Source: Suttonella indologenes
Lineage (GTDB): Bacteria > Pseudomonadota > Gammaproteobacteria > Cardiobacteriales > Cardiobacteriaceae
Length of the DNA: 64,000 nucleotides
NCBI RefSeq assembly: GCF_900460215.1
Contig: NZ_UHIA01000004.1
Span: 1,628,115-1,692,114 of the forward strand
Direction of reading: 5' to 3'
Notes under the pieces: model-generated
What the model was told of the DNA's origin: nothing
The model's database searches: none
Seen by the model: the letters and a program-made list of their open reading frames with translations, nothing else
Position numbers and translations under genes: made by a program
Shown here: piece after piece, positions 45,356 to 53,305 of the stretch
How positions within the stretch are numbered: the first letter of the stretch is position 1
Layout of the letters: every line of letters starts with the position of its first letter

Positions 45356-46248
45356 GCATTGACAAATACTGCGATTTCCTGCGCTTTGAACGCGAACTGG
45401 CATCCTTAAGCATCGCCACCTACCGCCGCCTGCTCGAACAAGCCGACCGGCATTTTGAACACAGCCTCATCCGGCAAAACAGCCATACCCTGCAAAGCTA
45501 CCTCAACCGACTGCGCCGCCAAGGTATCGCCGCCAACACCCTCATCCAACACCGCGCCGCCCTGCGCGGCTACTTCGACTGGCTCAAACGCCAAACCCTG
45601 CGTGCAGACGACCCCAGCCTCGCCCTCGTCGTACCGAAAATACAAAACAAAATCCTGCCCAAAACCCTCAGCCCCGACCAAATCCGCCAATTATTGCAAG
45701 CGCCTGATGCCGAAGCACCGGCAAGCGAATGGCGCAACCACGCCCTCTTTGAACTCATCTACAGCAGCGGACTGCGCCTTGCCGAAGTCGCCGCCCTCAA
45801 CGCCGCCCCATTCTCACCGCCGCCTGACGAACTCGTCATACTCGGCAAAGGCGGCAAAGAAAGGCGGATTTTTATCGGCAGACAAGCGCAAACCGCCCTG
45901 CAACATTGGCTCAAACTGCGCCCGCAATGGCTTAAAAATCCTGCAGAAACCGCCCTCTTCCTCAACCAAAGAGGCACCCGTCTGAGCAAACGCAGCATCG
46001 AAAAATTATTAGAACAACATGCCGTCCGCCGCCTAAACGGCATACACGTCAGCCCCCACATGCTGCGGCACAGCTTCGCCAGTCATGTACTGCAATCCTC
46101 CGCCGACATCCGCGCCGTGCAAGAAATGCTGGGACACAGCGACCTCTCCACCACCCAAAAATACACCCATCTTGATTTTCAGCATCTGGCAAAAATCTAC
46201 GACCAAGCACACCCGCGCGCGCGCAAAAAAAACCAAGACGGCGAATAA
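45352..46248 (+). CDS. xerC: tyrosine recombinase XerC
   Basis: 298 residues. N-terminal SAM-like domain and C-terminal catalytic domain with the R...K...HxxR...H...Y set: SGLRLAEVAAL (R), GKGGKERR (K), HMLRHSFASH (H, R), LGHSDLSTTQKYTHL (H and nucleophile Tyr). Resolves chromosome dimers at dif with XerD. Second gene after dapF. Confidence 0.95.
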   Translation: MSIDKYCDFLRFERELASLSIATYRRLLEQADRHFEHSLIRQNSHTLQSYLNRLRRQGIAANTLIQHRAALRGYFDWLKRQTLRADDPSLALVVPKIQNKILPKTLSPDQIRQLLQAPDAEAPASEWRNHALFELIYSSGLRLAEVAALNAAPFSPPPDELVILGKGGKERRIFIGRQAQTALQHWLKLRPQWLKNPAETALFLNQRGTRLSKRSIEKLLEQHAVRRLNGIHVSPHMLRHSFASHVLQSSADIRAVQEMLGHSDLSTTQKYTHLDFQHLAKIYDQAHPRARKKNQDGE

Positions 46249-46310
46249 ACGAAGCCTCGCCACCAGTCCCGTTTTAAACAATTCACAGAAAAACCATAAA
46301 CCACACCTCC

Positions 46311-46573
46311 ATGAACATCAAAAAACGTCTATTTCATTCCGTCTTATTTGAAATAGGCGCGATTATGATCGGCATGCTGCTGATTCTATGCTTTTCAGAC
46401 ACCGAAGTCGGCTTAACTTTCGGCGTCGGCTTGAGCATCTCGTTGATAGCCACCGTGTGGAACTTTATGTTCAATTATGCCTTTGACAAATCTTTACCGT
46501 CCCCGCGCAACCCGCAAACTGGCTTTGCGCATATTCCACACCTTCATTTGAAAGCGGCCTGCTGATATAGTCG
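46311..46573 (+). pseudogene. PACE-family efflux gene, frameshifted and truncated
   Basis: The first 60 codons (MNIKKRLFHSVLFEIGAIMI ... VWNFMFNYAFDK) form the first bacterial-transmembrane-pair domain of PACE (AceI-like) transporters. The second domain is recognisable only by changing frame twice: RKLALRIFHTF, then FESGLLI. It then stops dead at the TA of a family B element (46566). PACE proteins normally have four helices and about 145 residues and export chlorhexidine and polyamines; this one cannot. Confidence 0.7.
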
Positions 46574-46674
46574 GAGAAGTGAAAAAGTAGTACAAGGCGG
46601 CGAGCCGCAGACAGTACAAGAGCGTACGGCAAGGCGAGCCAACGCCGTAATACTTTTTCAATTCTTTGACTATA
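46566..46674 (+). repeat. family B miniature element, copy 4
   Basis: 109 bp, TATAGTCGGAGAAGTG to TTCTTTGACTATA, nearly identical to copy 1. Forms the exact junction between two truncated genes, a PACE gene on its left and an IS30 transposase on its right. Confidence 0.88.
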
Positions 46675-47425
46675 TCGTCATTTGCTGCAAAGCAAAGTGT
46701 TGGGCGGCAAATGGTCGCCCGAACAGCTCAGTAAGCGCTTAGAATTTGAAAAATCTGATTTATCAATCAGTTTCAATACGATTTACCGCGCGATTCATCA
46801 AGGTTGGCTGGATATCGGCGAAGGCAAAGCAAGCCGAAAATTACGCCATAAAGGCAGAACAAGGCGGAGAAAAAATCATCTTGAAAAGCGTGGAAAAATC
46901 ACGATTTCGCATACATTGGAGGAACGCCCGATTTCAGCGCAAAACCGCAGCCGTTTCGGACATTGGGAAGCGGATACGGTATTGGGTGTCGCAGGCGGTG
47001 CCTGTTTGCTTACTTTGACGGAACGCAAAAGCCGTTTTGAGTTGGTGAAAAAGATTGCAGGCAAAAAAGCATTGTTGGTGAAAGAGGCGATGATAACCCT
47101 GCTTACACCGCATAAATTACGGTCAATTACGCCGGACAGAGGCAAGGAATTTGCCAAACATAGTTTAGTTACGCAAACATTAGGCGCAGCCTTTTATTTC
47201 CCCGAGCCGCATCAGCCGTGGCAAAGGGGGACAAATGAAAATACAAACGGGTTGCTCAGGGAGTTTTTCCCCAAGCAACAGGATATAAACCGGTGGAGCG
47301 ATGATTATATTCAATCGGTCGTCGACAAATTAAATCTACGACCGAGAAAGTGTTTAGACTGGAAAACACCTTATGAAGTTTACTTTAAAAAACTATTGCA
47401 CTTGGTTTGACAATTCAAGGACTAA
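46675..47425 (+). mobile_element. IS30-family element, 5' truncated
   Basis: The open frame (46682-47410) holds KWSPEQLSKRL, the DDE residues in GHWEADTV (D), ITPDRGKEF (D) and the late GTNENTNGLLREFFPK (E), and ends FKKLLHLV. About 80 N-terminal residues with the helix-turn-helix are missing, replaced by a family B element. The right end (TTGCACTTGGTTTGACAATT) is kept. Transposase probably inactive. Confidence 0.8.
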
Positions 47426-47672
47426 AAAGTCCTTGCGCTCGGCTTTCATCAAGCTGTTCAACATAATCGATAGCAGCGTATTGATGCCATTGGGCTTGTT
47501 GGTAAAATCATGACAAATTTCTTGTAGCTGCTTTGGGCTTAGTTGTAAACTGTTCATAGGGTCTCTCTCTTTTTTGGATTGCGTTTGCTAAAACATTCTT
47601 ACAAAAATTTGAGAGACCTTTTCTTTTGCCTCTCATCAGACACACTTTATGGGGCGGTATCCAGCATTTTTC
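47393..47672 (-). mobile_element. IS256-like stub: first 45 codons and left end
   Basis: On the minus strand an ATG at 47557 opens MNSLQLSPKQLQEICHDF, then TNKPNGINTLLSIMLNSLMK, ERKDFLVLE; the frame continues into IS30 DNA and stops at 47393. The start and the MLNSLMKAER segment resemble IS256-family transposases. Upstream lies GGATACCGCCCCATAAAGTG (minus strand, about 47653-47672), a plausible element end. The IS30 insertion or a later deletion removed the rest. Confidence 0.5.
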
Positions 47673-47777
47673 GGGATCCGCCATATGCGGCACGAAACTT
47701 TATAATAATTCTATTGACAATATTTATCATTTAGTTTAGGTTTGTCGTCCTCTTTTTTTTAACCATGGAGTGTCTAG

Positions 47778-48494
47778 ATGTACGCAAAAAAACTCGCTTT
47801 GTCTTTCGCCCTGTGCGGTGCTCTCAGCTCGCTTGCTGGCGCCCACGGTCTGTGGATCGCCCAAGTCAATGGTGACATGACCTTCAGCTACGGTCACAGC
47901 GGCACCAATACTGATGCCTACACGCCGGACAAAATCGTGCAAGCTTTCGGCTTCAAAGCAGACGGCAGCAAAGTGGACGTCGCTACCAAAAAATACGACA
48001 ACTATGTCACGGCTAATACCGAAGGTGTCGCCATAGTGGCTGGTGTCATGGACAACGGCTACTGGGCCCAAGACAAAAACGGCAAATGGGTGAACCAGCG
48101 CGGCGATCAAGTCGATGGCGCCGAATCTTCGGCCAAATCCGCCAAGTACACCGTGGCTTATCTCAACGAACGCGCCAAAGTGCAGCCTGTTGGCCTGAAG
48201 TTGGAAATCGTGCCTGCCGTCAACCCTACCACCCTAAAAGAAGGCGACGAGCTGAAAGTGCAAGTGCTCTATCAGGGCAAGCCACTTGAAGGCGCGGAAG
48301 TCAGCAACAATTATTTCAACGAACACGCCAAAACCGTCAAAACCGATAAAGATGGCAATGCCACAGTTACTGTCGCCGAACATGCTTTCAATATTGTTGC
48401 CGTCGGACACAAGGCCAAGAGTGACGATCGATTTGAAGGCCGCAGCTACCACGCCACGCTGACCTTCGAAGCCAAGCACGACCATCATCACTGA
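47778..48494 (+). CDS. DUF4198 periplasmic protein
   Basis: 238 residues. Signal peptide (MYAKKLALSFALCGALSSLAGA), then HGLWIAQVNG, an Ig-like C-terminal domain (LKEGDELKVQVLYQGKPLEGAEV) and a His-rich end (KHDHHH). DUF4198 proteins accompany nickel/cobalt uptake systems and may bind metal. Base composition is richer in GC and codon use differs from nearby genes. First gene of a three-gene transferred module. Confidence 0.8.
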   Translation: MYAKKLALSFALCGALSSLAGAHGLWIAQVNGDMTFSYGHSGTNTDAYTPDKIVQAFGFKADGSKVDVATKKYDNYVTANTEGVAIVAGVMDNGYWAQDKNGKWVNQRGDQVDGAESSAKSAKYTVAYLNERAKVQPVGLKLEIVPAVNPTTLKEGDELKVQVLYQGKPLEGAEVSNNYFNEHAKTVKTDKDGNATVTVAEHAFNIVAVGHKAKSDDRFEGRSYHATLTFEAKHDHHH

Positions 48495-48553
48495 CCTCTC
48501 TTTGTTAACGGCGTATGCGCCCGGGCATACGCCCCTTCCCCACGAAGACCAGC

Positions 48554-48856
48554 ATGAAATACTTCCTCATCTTCGGCACGCTCCTCTTTTCCCTCACTGC
48601 CCGCGCCTATGCTCCCGGCCTTTCCTGCCAAATGCAGGGAGAGACGGTGCAATGCATCGGCAGCTACTCCGACGGATCTTCAGTCTTTGGCGTGGACATC
48701 AAAGTTCTCGACTACAATGACAAAGTGCTGTTTGAAGGCGCGCTCGACAAGGAAAGCCGCATCGAATTTCCCAAGTCCGTCGTCAGCGAATACTACGTCA
48801 AGTTCGACGGTGGTTCCGGTCATATCCTCGAACTGGATCACGCCGACATCCAGTAA
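48554..48856 (+). CDS. small secreted hypothetical protein
   Basis: 100 residues; signal peptide MKYFLIFGTLLFSLTARA, then a compact beta-like domain with two cysteines (LSCQMQGETVQCIGSYSDGS) and KVLDYNDKVLFEGALD. Not recognised, but it lies between DUF4198 and a membrane-anchored partner with only 5 bp to the next start, suggesting a shared metal-related role. Confidence 0.65.
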   Translation: MKYFLIFGTLLFSLTARAYAPGLSCQMQGETVQCIGSYSDGSSVFGVDIKVLDYNDKVLFEGALDKESRIEFPKSVVSEYYVKFDGGSGHILELDHADIQ

Positions 48857-48861
48857 CACGC

Positions 48862-49321
48862 ATGAGCAAACCCGCTCTAGTTGTCACTGTCGCTCCCGCG
48901 CGGGCCACGCGCGAGACTGCTTATGTGCTGCTCGCGGCACTGGCCGTCATCCTCATCGCCGCACTTATCATCCGCCACAACCAGAAAGATATAGTACCTT
49001 AACTTCAAAATGAGACTTAGAGATACACATTTTGTCAGGAGAAGCGCTTAGAATAATCTCATTTTGAAGTTAAGGTACTATACTGACGTCGACGAGGGCA
49101 AACAGCGCGGTAGCCACCGCTGGCAGAAATACCACGTCGCAGGTCGCGAGGTCTATCTCGGCGTGAGCGTGGAGCCGCAGACAGCCGGACATTTCCTGTG
49201 GATCCTGCCGCCTGCGCGCGAGGAAAACGCGCTTGCCCAATTCGAAGTATGGCTGCATCCCGCAGCCCAACCGCCTGCCCTGCATCATCTTGATGCCGAA
49301 GATTTGGTGCCAACAGGCTAG
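48862..49321 (+). pseudogene. membrane-anchored protein gene split by a family A element
   Basis: The left part (48862-48990) codes a single-helix anchor (AYVLLAALAVILIAALIIRH). The right part (from 49082) codes DVDEGKQRGSHRWQKYHVAG to the stop at 49321. Removing the element and one TA joins them in frame (...NQKD-TDVDEG...) into a 122-residue protein. With the element, translation stops after 46 codons. Function of the intact protein unknown; probably third member of the DUF4198 module. Confidence 0.8.
48990..49082. repeat. family A miniature element, copy 5
   Basis: 93 bp including the TA on both sides, TATAGTACCTTAACTTC to GAAGTTAAGGTACTATA; both arms here carry the GTACC version, so the palindrome is the most perfect of the five. 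Clean insertion in a coding frame. Confidence 0.88.
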
Positions 49322-49328
49322 AAGCGCA

Positions 49329-49607
49329 TCAACCGCAGCAACGACATCCGAAGACAACCATGAACACCTTAGTTAATGCGTCAAGTGCAGATAGAATTTC
49401 TGCGCTAAAGCCGCGTGCAGCGAGTTCGCCTGCTGTCATTGAAGTATCTTCTAATACGTCATGTAAGACAGCAACAATCTTTTCCGTTTCGCTACCTACT
49501 CTTGCCATCACAGCTAAAGGATGCAAGATGTATGGTGCGCCTCCTTTATCTTTTTGCCCTGAGTGATAAGTTGCCGCAATAATAATGGCTTGTTCAAGCG
49601 TGGACAT
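49329..49607 (-). pseudogene. HD-domain (RelA/SpoT-like hydrolase) gene, 3' truncated
   Basis: The first about 80 residues match small (p)ppGpp-hydrolase-like HD proteins: ATYHSGQKDKGGAPYILHPL (H), VAVLHDVLEDT (HD) and ALDALTK. After ALTKV the frame runs into the DUF4198 module's DNA and stops. Active proteins of this type need another about 60-100 residues. The junction is near 49364. Confidence 0.7.
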
Positions 49608-49611
49608 TGTC

Positions 49612-50037
49612 TTACTTACCTCCTAAATCTTGACCGGCATGATACTGTCTAACGTTTTCCATCAATGCTTCTTCGGCATCTTTCGCCGCCTGAATGATTT
49701 CCGCTATTTCCGCTTCGCTATAATCCGCCGCTTTTAATACTTCTTCAGGTGATAAATCGCCGGCGAATACGCGCCCACAAAAACCGGCGGCAGCATAGCG
49801 CTGCTCCAAAGGATGTTCATCTAAGAATTGACGCACCGGCACCGCTTTTTCGGCTTCCCTTTCTATCTGTCTTTCTAAAAACCGCTCTAAGAGTTCTTTA
49901 ACATATTCTTCAAAACTGGGGTAGCTTAATTCCTTAGCTGCTATTTTTTGTTCTTCAATCGGCAGCGTTAAAATGCTGTAGTTAATATCCACATCCATCT
50001 CATCAGCTAATCGCTGAATATCTTCATTGGTCATCAT
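49612..50037 (-). CDS. hypothetical acidic protein upstream of the HD gene
   Basis: 141 residues, highly charged and helical (YVKELLERFLERQIEREAEK; SEAEIAEIIQAAKDAEEAL). Not recognised. Its stop lies 4 bp before the start of the truncated HD-domain gene, so the two were an operon; pairing with a nucleotide hydrolase could suggest a toxin-antitoxin-like unit, but nothing in the sequence proves it. The 278 bp to gorA hold only AT-rich DNA. Confidence 0.55.
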   Translation of the reverse strand: MMTNEDIQRLADEMDVDINYSILTLPIEEQKIAAKELSYPSFEEYVKELLERFLERQIEREAEKAVPVRQFLDEHPLEQRYAAAGFCGRVFAGDLSPEEVLKAADYSEAEIAEIIQAAKDAEEALMENVRQYHAGQDLGGK

Positions 50038-50315
50038 CTAATTATTCTAAGGATCTAGATTAGCAAGCTAATTTGATAGAGTTTATTGTAGAAGCGAGTA
50101 TAAATATTTTTCTACATCATCAACACTCTACTTCCAAAGCCAATCGCATTCTTTCAAGTACCATTCAAAATTTTTGCTTACTTCGTTAAATTTTGCAAGC
50201 CTTCTTTTGGTAAAACTACAAAAAATTCCTATATAATTGATATAGTTACTATCATAATCAAATTCATCTTATACGCTTAAATTAGCTATAATACCTTTTT
50301 TATTTTTAGGAGCGC

Positions 50316-51668
50316 ATGATGACAGCAGAAACTTTTGATTTAATTTGTATCGGCGGCGGCAGCGGCGGCGTGGCGACGGCAAGACGTGCGGCGGAGTACG
50401 GAGCGAAAGTCGCTCTGATTGAAAAAGCACGCGTCGGCGGCACCTGCGTGAATGTGGGCTGCGTGCCTAAAAAACTCTTTTGGTATGCCGCCAATACTGC
50501 CGAGGCTTTGCATAATGCGCCGCTCTTCGGCTTTGCCAAACCCGAATCCGTCGCTTTTGATTGGGCGAGCTTTAAAAAGGAGCGCGATGCCTATATTGCG
50601 CGCTTAAACGGTATTTATGAGAAAAATCTCGAAAAATCAGGTGTGAGCTTAATCCGCGGCGCAGCGAAATTCATCGATAAAGACACGGTGGAAGTCGAGG
50701 GCAAACGCTATCAGGCAAAACATATTCTTATCGCGGTTGGCGGCACGCCGAGTATTCCCGAGATTGCTCAAGCGCAATTGGGCATTACTTCCGATGATTT
50801 TTTTGCTTTGGAGCAGCAGCCGCAGCATATGCTGATAATTGGCGGCGGCTATATTGCCTGCGAGATTGCAGGCGTGATGCAGGCATTGGGTAGTCAGGCG
50901 GAGATTGTGATTCGCGGCAAGCACTTGCTGCGTCAATTGGATGAAGACATCAGTGGCACACTTGCTGATGCCATGCAGGAACAAGGGATTAAGATTCATC
51001 GCGAAGCCAATGTAACAGCGATTGAAAAACAAGGCGGACAACTTGAAGTGCAATTGGATAACGGCGAAAACATCCTGACCGATTGCCTGTTTTGGGCGAC
51101 CGGCCGCCGCCCTGCGACGGATGCGCTGAATCTTGCCGCCGCCGGCATTGCCGTGCAAAACAACGGCGTGATTGAAGTCGATGATTATCAAAATACCAAT
51201 GTGGCGGGCATTTATGCGATTGGCGATGTGGTCGGCAAAATCGATTTGACGCCGGTGGCGATTGCCGCCGGCCGCCGCCTTGCCGCACGTCTTTTTAAAG
51301 GCGACAGCCAAGCCAAATTGGATTATGACAATGTGCCGAGCGTGATATTTACTCATCCGCCGATTGGCACGGTGGGGTTGGGCGAGCGTGAAGCGCGGGC
51401 GCAATACGGCGATACGCTTAAGGTCTATAAAGCGCAGTTCACGCCGATGGCGCGCACTTTCGCCGCCCACAAGCCCAAAACGCTGATGAAATTAATCTGC
51501 CAAGGCGAGCAGGAAAAAATCGTCGGCATTCAGATGATTGGCGACGGCGTGGACGAAATGCTGCAAGGCTTTGCGGTGGCAGTCAAAATGGGAGCTTGCA
51601 AAGCCGATTTTGACGATACGGTCGCCATTCATCCGACCAGCGCGGAAGAATTGGTGACGTTGCGCTAA
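50316..51668 (+). CDS. gorA: glutathione-disulfide reductase
   Basis: 450 residues, preceded by AGGAGCGC (start at 50316, or the next codon). FAD site CIGGGSGGVATARRAAEYGA, redox pair in GGTCVNVGCVPKK, NAD(P)H site IIGGGYIACEIAGVMQALG and C-terminal active-site His in AIHPTSAEE. Keeps glutathione reduced. Monocistronic, with a large hairpin downstream. Confidence 0.93.
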   Translation: MMTAETFDLICIGGGSGGVATARRAAEYGAKVALIEKARVGGTCVNVGCVPKKLFWYAANTAEALHNAPLFGFAKPESVAFDWASFKKERDAYIARLNGIYEKNLEKSGVSLIRGAAKFIDKDTVEVEGKRYQAKHILIAVGGTPSIPEIAQAQLGITSDDFFALEQQPQHMLIIGGGYIACEIAGVMQALGSQAEIVIRGKHLLRQLDEDISGTLADAMQEQGIKIHREANVTAIEKQGGQLEVQLDNGENILTDCLFWATGRRPATDALNLAAAGIAVQNNGVIEVDDYQNTNVAGIYAIGDVVGKIDLTPVAIAAGRRLAARLFKGDSQAKLDYDNVPSVIFTHPPIGTVGLGEREARAQYGDTLKVYKAQFTPMARTFAAHKPKTLMKLICQGEQEKIVGIQMIGDGVDEMLQGFAVAVKMGACKADFDDTVAIHPTSAEELVTLR

Positions 51669-51695
51669 AAAACGCTAATTGAGCAATTTTCCCAA

Positions 51696-51744
51696 ATCAT
51701 CAAGCGGCAAGTACGGAGCAATTCTGTACTTAGCGCTTGATGAT
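51696..51744. terminator. large hairpin after gorA
   Basis: Two-part stem: ATCATCAAGCG/CGCTTGATGAT (11 bp), then AAGTAC/GTACTT (6 bp) across a small internal loop, with an 11-base apical loop; 27 bp past gorA. No T-run, so termination is uncertain. Confidence 0.5.
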
Positions 51745-51784
51745 GCTTCTTAAAAACTTAGCTTCAACCTTGAAGTGCAATTAA

Positions 51785-51886
51785 TATAGTCAGTTCATGT
51801 CAAAACAACACATGACTTTTACATATCGACGTAAACAATAGAAATATAATGCTTTAAGTGTTCTCTTTTGGCATGAATTAATTATA
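51785..51886. repeat. family D miniature element, copy 2 (diverged)
   Basis: TATAGTCAGTTCATG at the left and GCATGAATTAATTATA at the right, 102 bp; matches copy 1 mainly at the ends. Lies 9 bp from the leader-distal end of CRISPR array 1. Confidence 0.55.
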
Positions 51887-51895
51887 ATCCTCAAG

Positions 51896-52808
51896 GCCTT
51901 AATCCCCGATGTGTGGGGCGGTTTTTCCAACTATGAAGCGGAGCGAAATGCTTACACCTTGCCGCGTCTTAATCCCCGATATGTGGGGCGGTTGTTCCAA
52001 CCTGCTAAAACCGAGTATTTTAGGATTGCCAAAGTCGTCTTAATCCCCGATGTGTGGGGCGGTTTTTCCAACCTAAAAAACAAAAAAGAGGTTAAAGAAA
52101 AAATTTGTCTTAATCCCCGATGTGTGGGGCGGTTGTTCCAACATTTACTTACGGAGAACAACATGAAACTAGTCAAGTCTTAATCCCCGGTGTGTGGGGC
52201 GGTTGTTCCAACAAACCAGATATTGAACAAAAAATATCAGCATTGTCTTAATCCCCGATGTGTGGGGCGGTTTTTCCAACCCGCCATTACGGTCAATATC
52301 ATCAGGGCGGTTTTTCCAACGCCGGCTATATTGACAATGGCAAGGGACAACTCGTCTTAATCCCCGATGTGTGGGGCGGTTTTTCCAACATGTAACCTCT
52401 AAGAAAGGTGATGTTACTTACCAGTCTTAATCCCCGATGTGTGGGGCGGTTTTTCCAACTGATGTGATAAAAGAGAAAATCGCCCATTGCAAAGTCTTAA
52501 TCCCCGATGTGTGGGGCGGTTTTTCCAACTATTCACAAGATGCCTTCGGTAAAAGACTTCTGTCTTAATCCCCGATGTGTGGGGCGGTTTTTCCAACGGG
52601 GGCGCACAAATGCATCACTGGCAATTGGCTTGTCTTAATCCCCGATGTGTGGGGCGGTTTTTCCAACCAAGAATGGTGGGGATACTCGTATCAAATTATG
52701 GGTCTTAATCCCCGATGTGTGGGGCGGTTTTTCCAACTGCACGCCTTGGCGCAGGGAAAATCATTAACAAATGTCTTAATCCCCGATGTGTGGGGCGGTT
52801 TTTCCAAC
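51896..52808 (-). CRISPR. CRISPR array 1 (13 full repeats, one truncated)
   Basis: 36-bp repeat, minus strand GTTGGAAAAACCGCCCC then ACACATCGGGGATTAAGAC, with a CCCC/GGGG hairpin; a predicted 8-nt handle ATTAAGAC follows the stem. Full repeats start at 51896, 51966, 52037, 52107, 52177, 52245, 52354, 52424, 52494, 52562, 52632, 52702 and 52773; spacers are 32-35 bp. A 16-bp repeat fragment lies at 52305-52320. The leader is on the right, so transcription runs left and the oldest repeats are near 51900; the terminal repeat has one change (GCCTT). Open frames across the array are artefacts. Confidence 0.97.
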
Positions 52809-52978
52809 TGACTGCCTGTTTTTTCTCTTTGCTTTTCAAATGGTTGAAAGGCGTCTTAGCTAAATTTCTTTTTTGCCAAAAGGAGTTTTTCATGCTATCG
52901 AGTTTTCAATGACTTAGCTTTGTGTCGGAAGAACGTTGAGGCGCGCTATTTTAAAGGCTGTTTATGTGTTGTTCAAGG
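52809..52978 (-). promoter_or_regulatory. leader of CRISPR array 1
   Basis: About 170 bp directly next to the newest repeat, almost identical (in reverse complement) to the region left of array 2 at 63717-63887, until it diverges near 52964. Conserved blocks include GACTGCCTGTTTTTT next to the repeat and GTGTCGGAAGAACGTTGAGG further out. It should hold the array promoter and integration signals. Confidence 0.85.
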
Positions 52979-53014
52979 ATTTTGTCGTTGTTTTTATGGT
53001 TGTTTAAATAAAGA

Positions 53015-53122
53015 TATAGTCGGAGAAGTGGAAAAGTAGTACAAGGCGGCGAGCCGCAGACAGTACAGATAGTACGGCAAGGCGAGCCAACGCCGTAATA
53101 TTTTTTCAATTCTTCGACTATA
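53015..53122 (+). repeat. family B miniature element, copy 5
   Basis: 108 bp, TATAGTCGGAGAAGTG to TTCTTCGACTATA. Located between the array 1 leader and the 3' end of the cmr operon. Confidence 0.85.
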
Positions 53123-53232
53123 ATACATTGTTGTCGGCTGCCTTATGCATAGTCAATTAATGGAAAAATTAATTATTTTTCAATCGGGTAGATATTACCG
53201 TTCCTCTCAACTCTCCAAAACAAAAAACCGTA

Positions 53233-53262
53233 TATAGTCAATTCATGACAGAATTGACTATA
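53233..53262. repeat. family D element reduced to its two ends
   Basis: TATAGTCAATTC and GAATTGACTATA separated by ATGACA: a 30-bp palindrome equal to the two ends of family D with the interior removed. Sits 43 bp past the cmr6 stop; might serve as transcript end. Confidence 0.65.
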
Positions 53263-53305
53263 AAACTACGATATTCTTTTGGATATGACTATAAAATCTG
53301 TTTTA

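Noticed and set aside
46682..46700. TTG at 46682 as a true start of the IS30 transposase
   Set aside because: The N-terminal DNA-binding domain is absent and the frame begins 8 bp from a miniature element, so this is a truncation rather than a start.
50649..51470. 273-codon frame opposite gorA
   Set aside because: Antisense shadow of a well-supported gene.
51911..52811. Open frames across CRISPR array 1 with repeated NPRCVGRLFQ- or KPPHTSGI-like peptides
   Set aside because: They are translations of the 36-bp repeat in different frames, not proteins.
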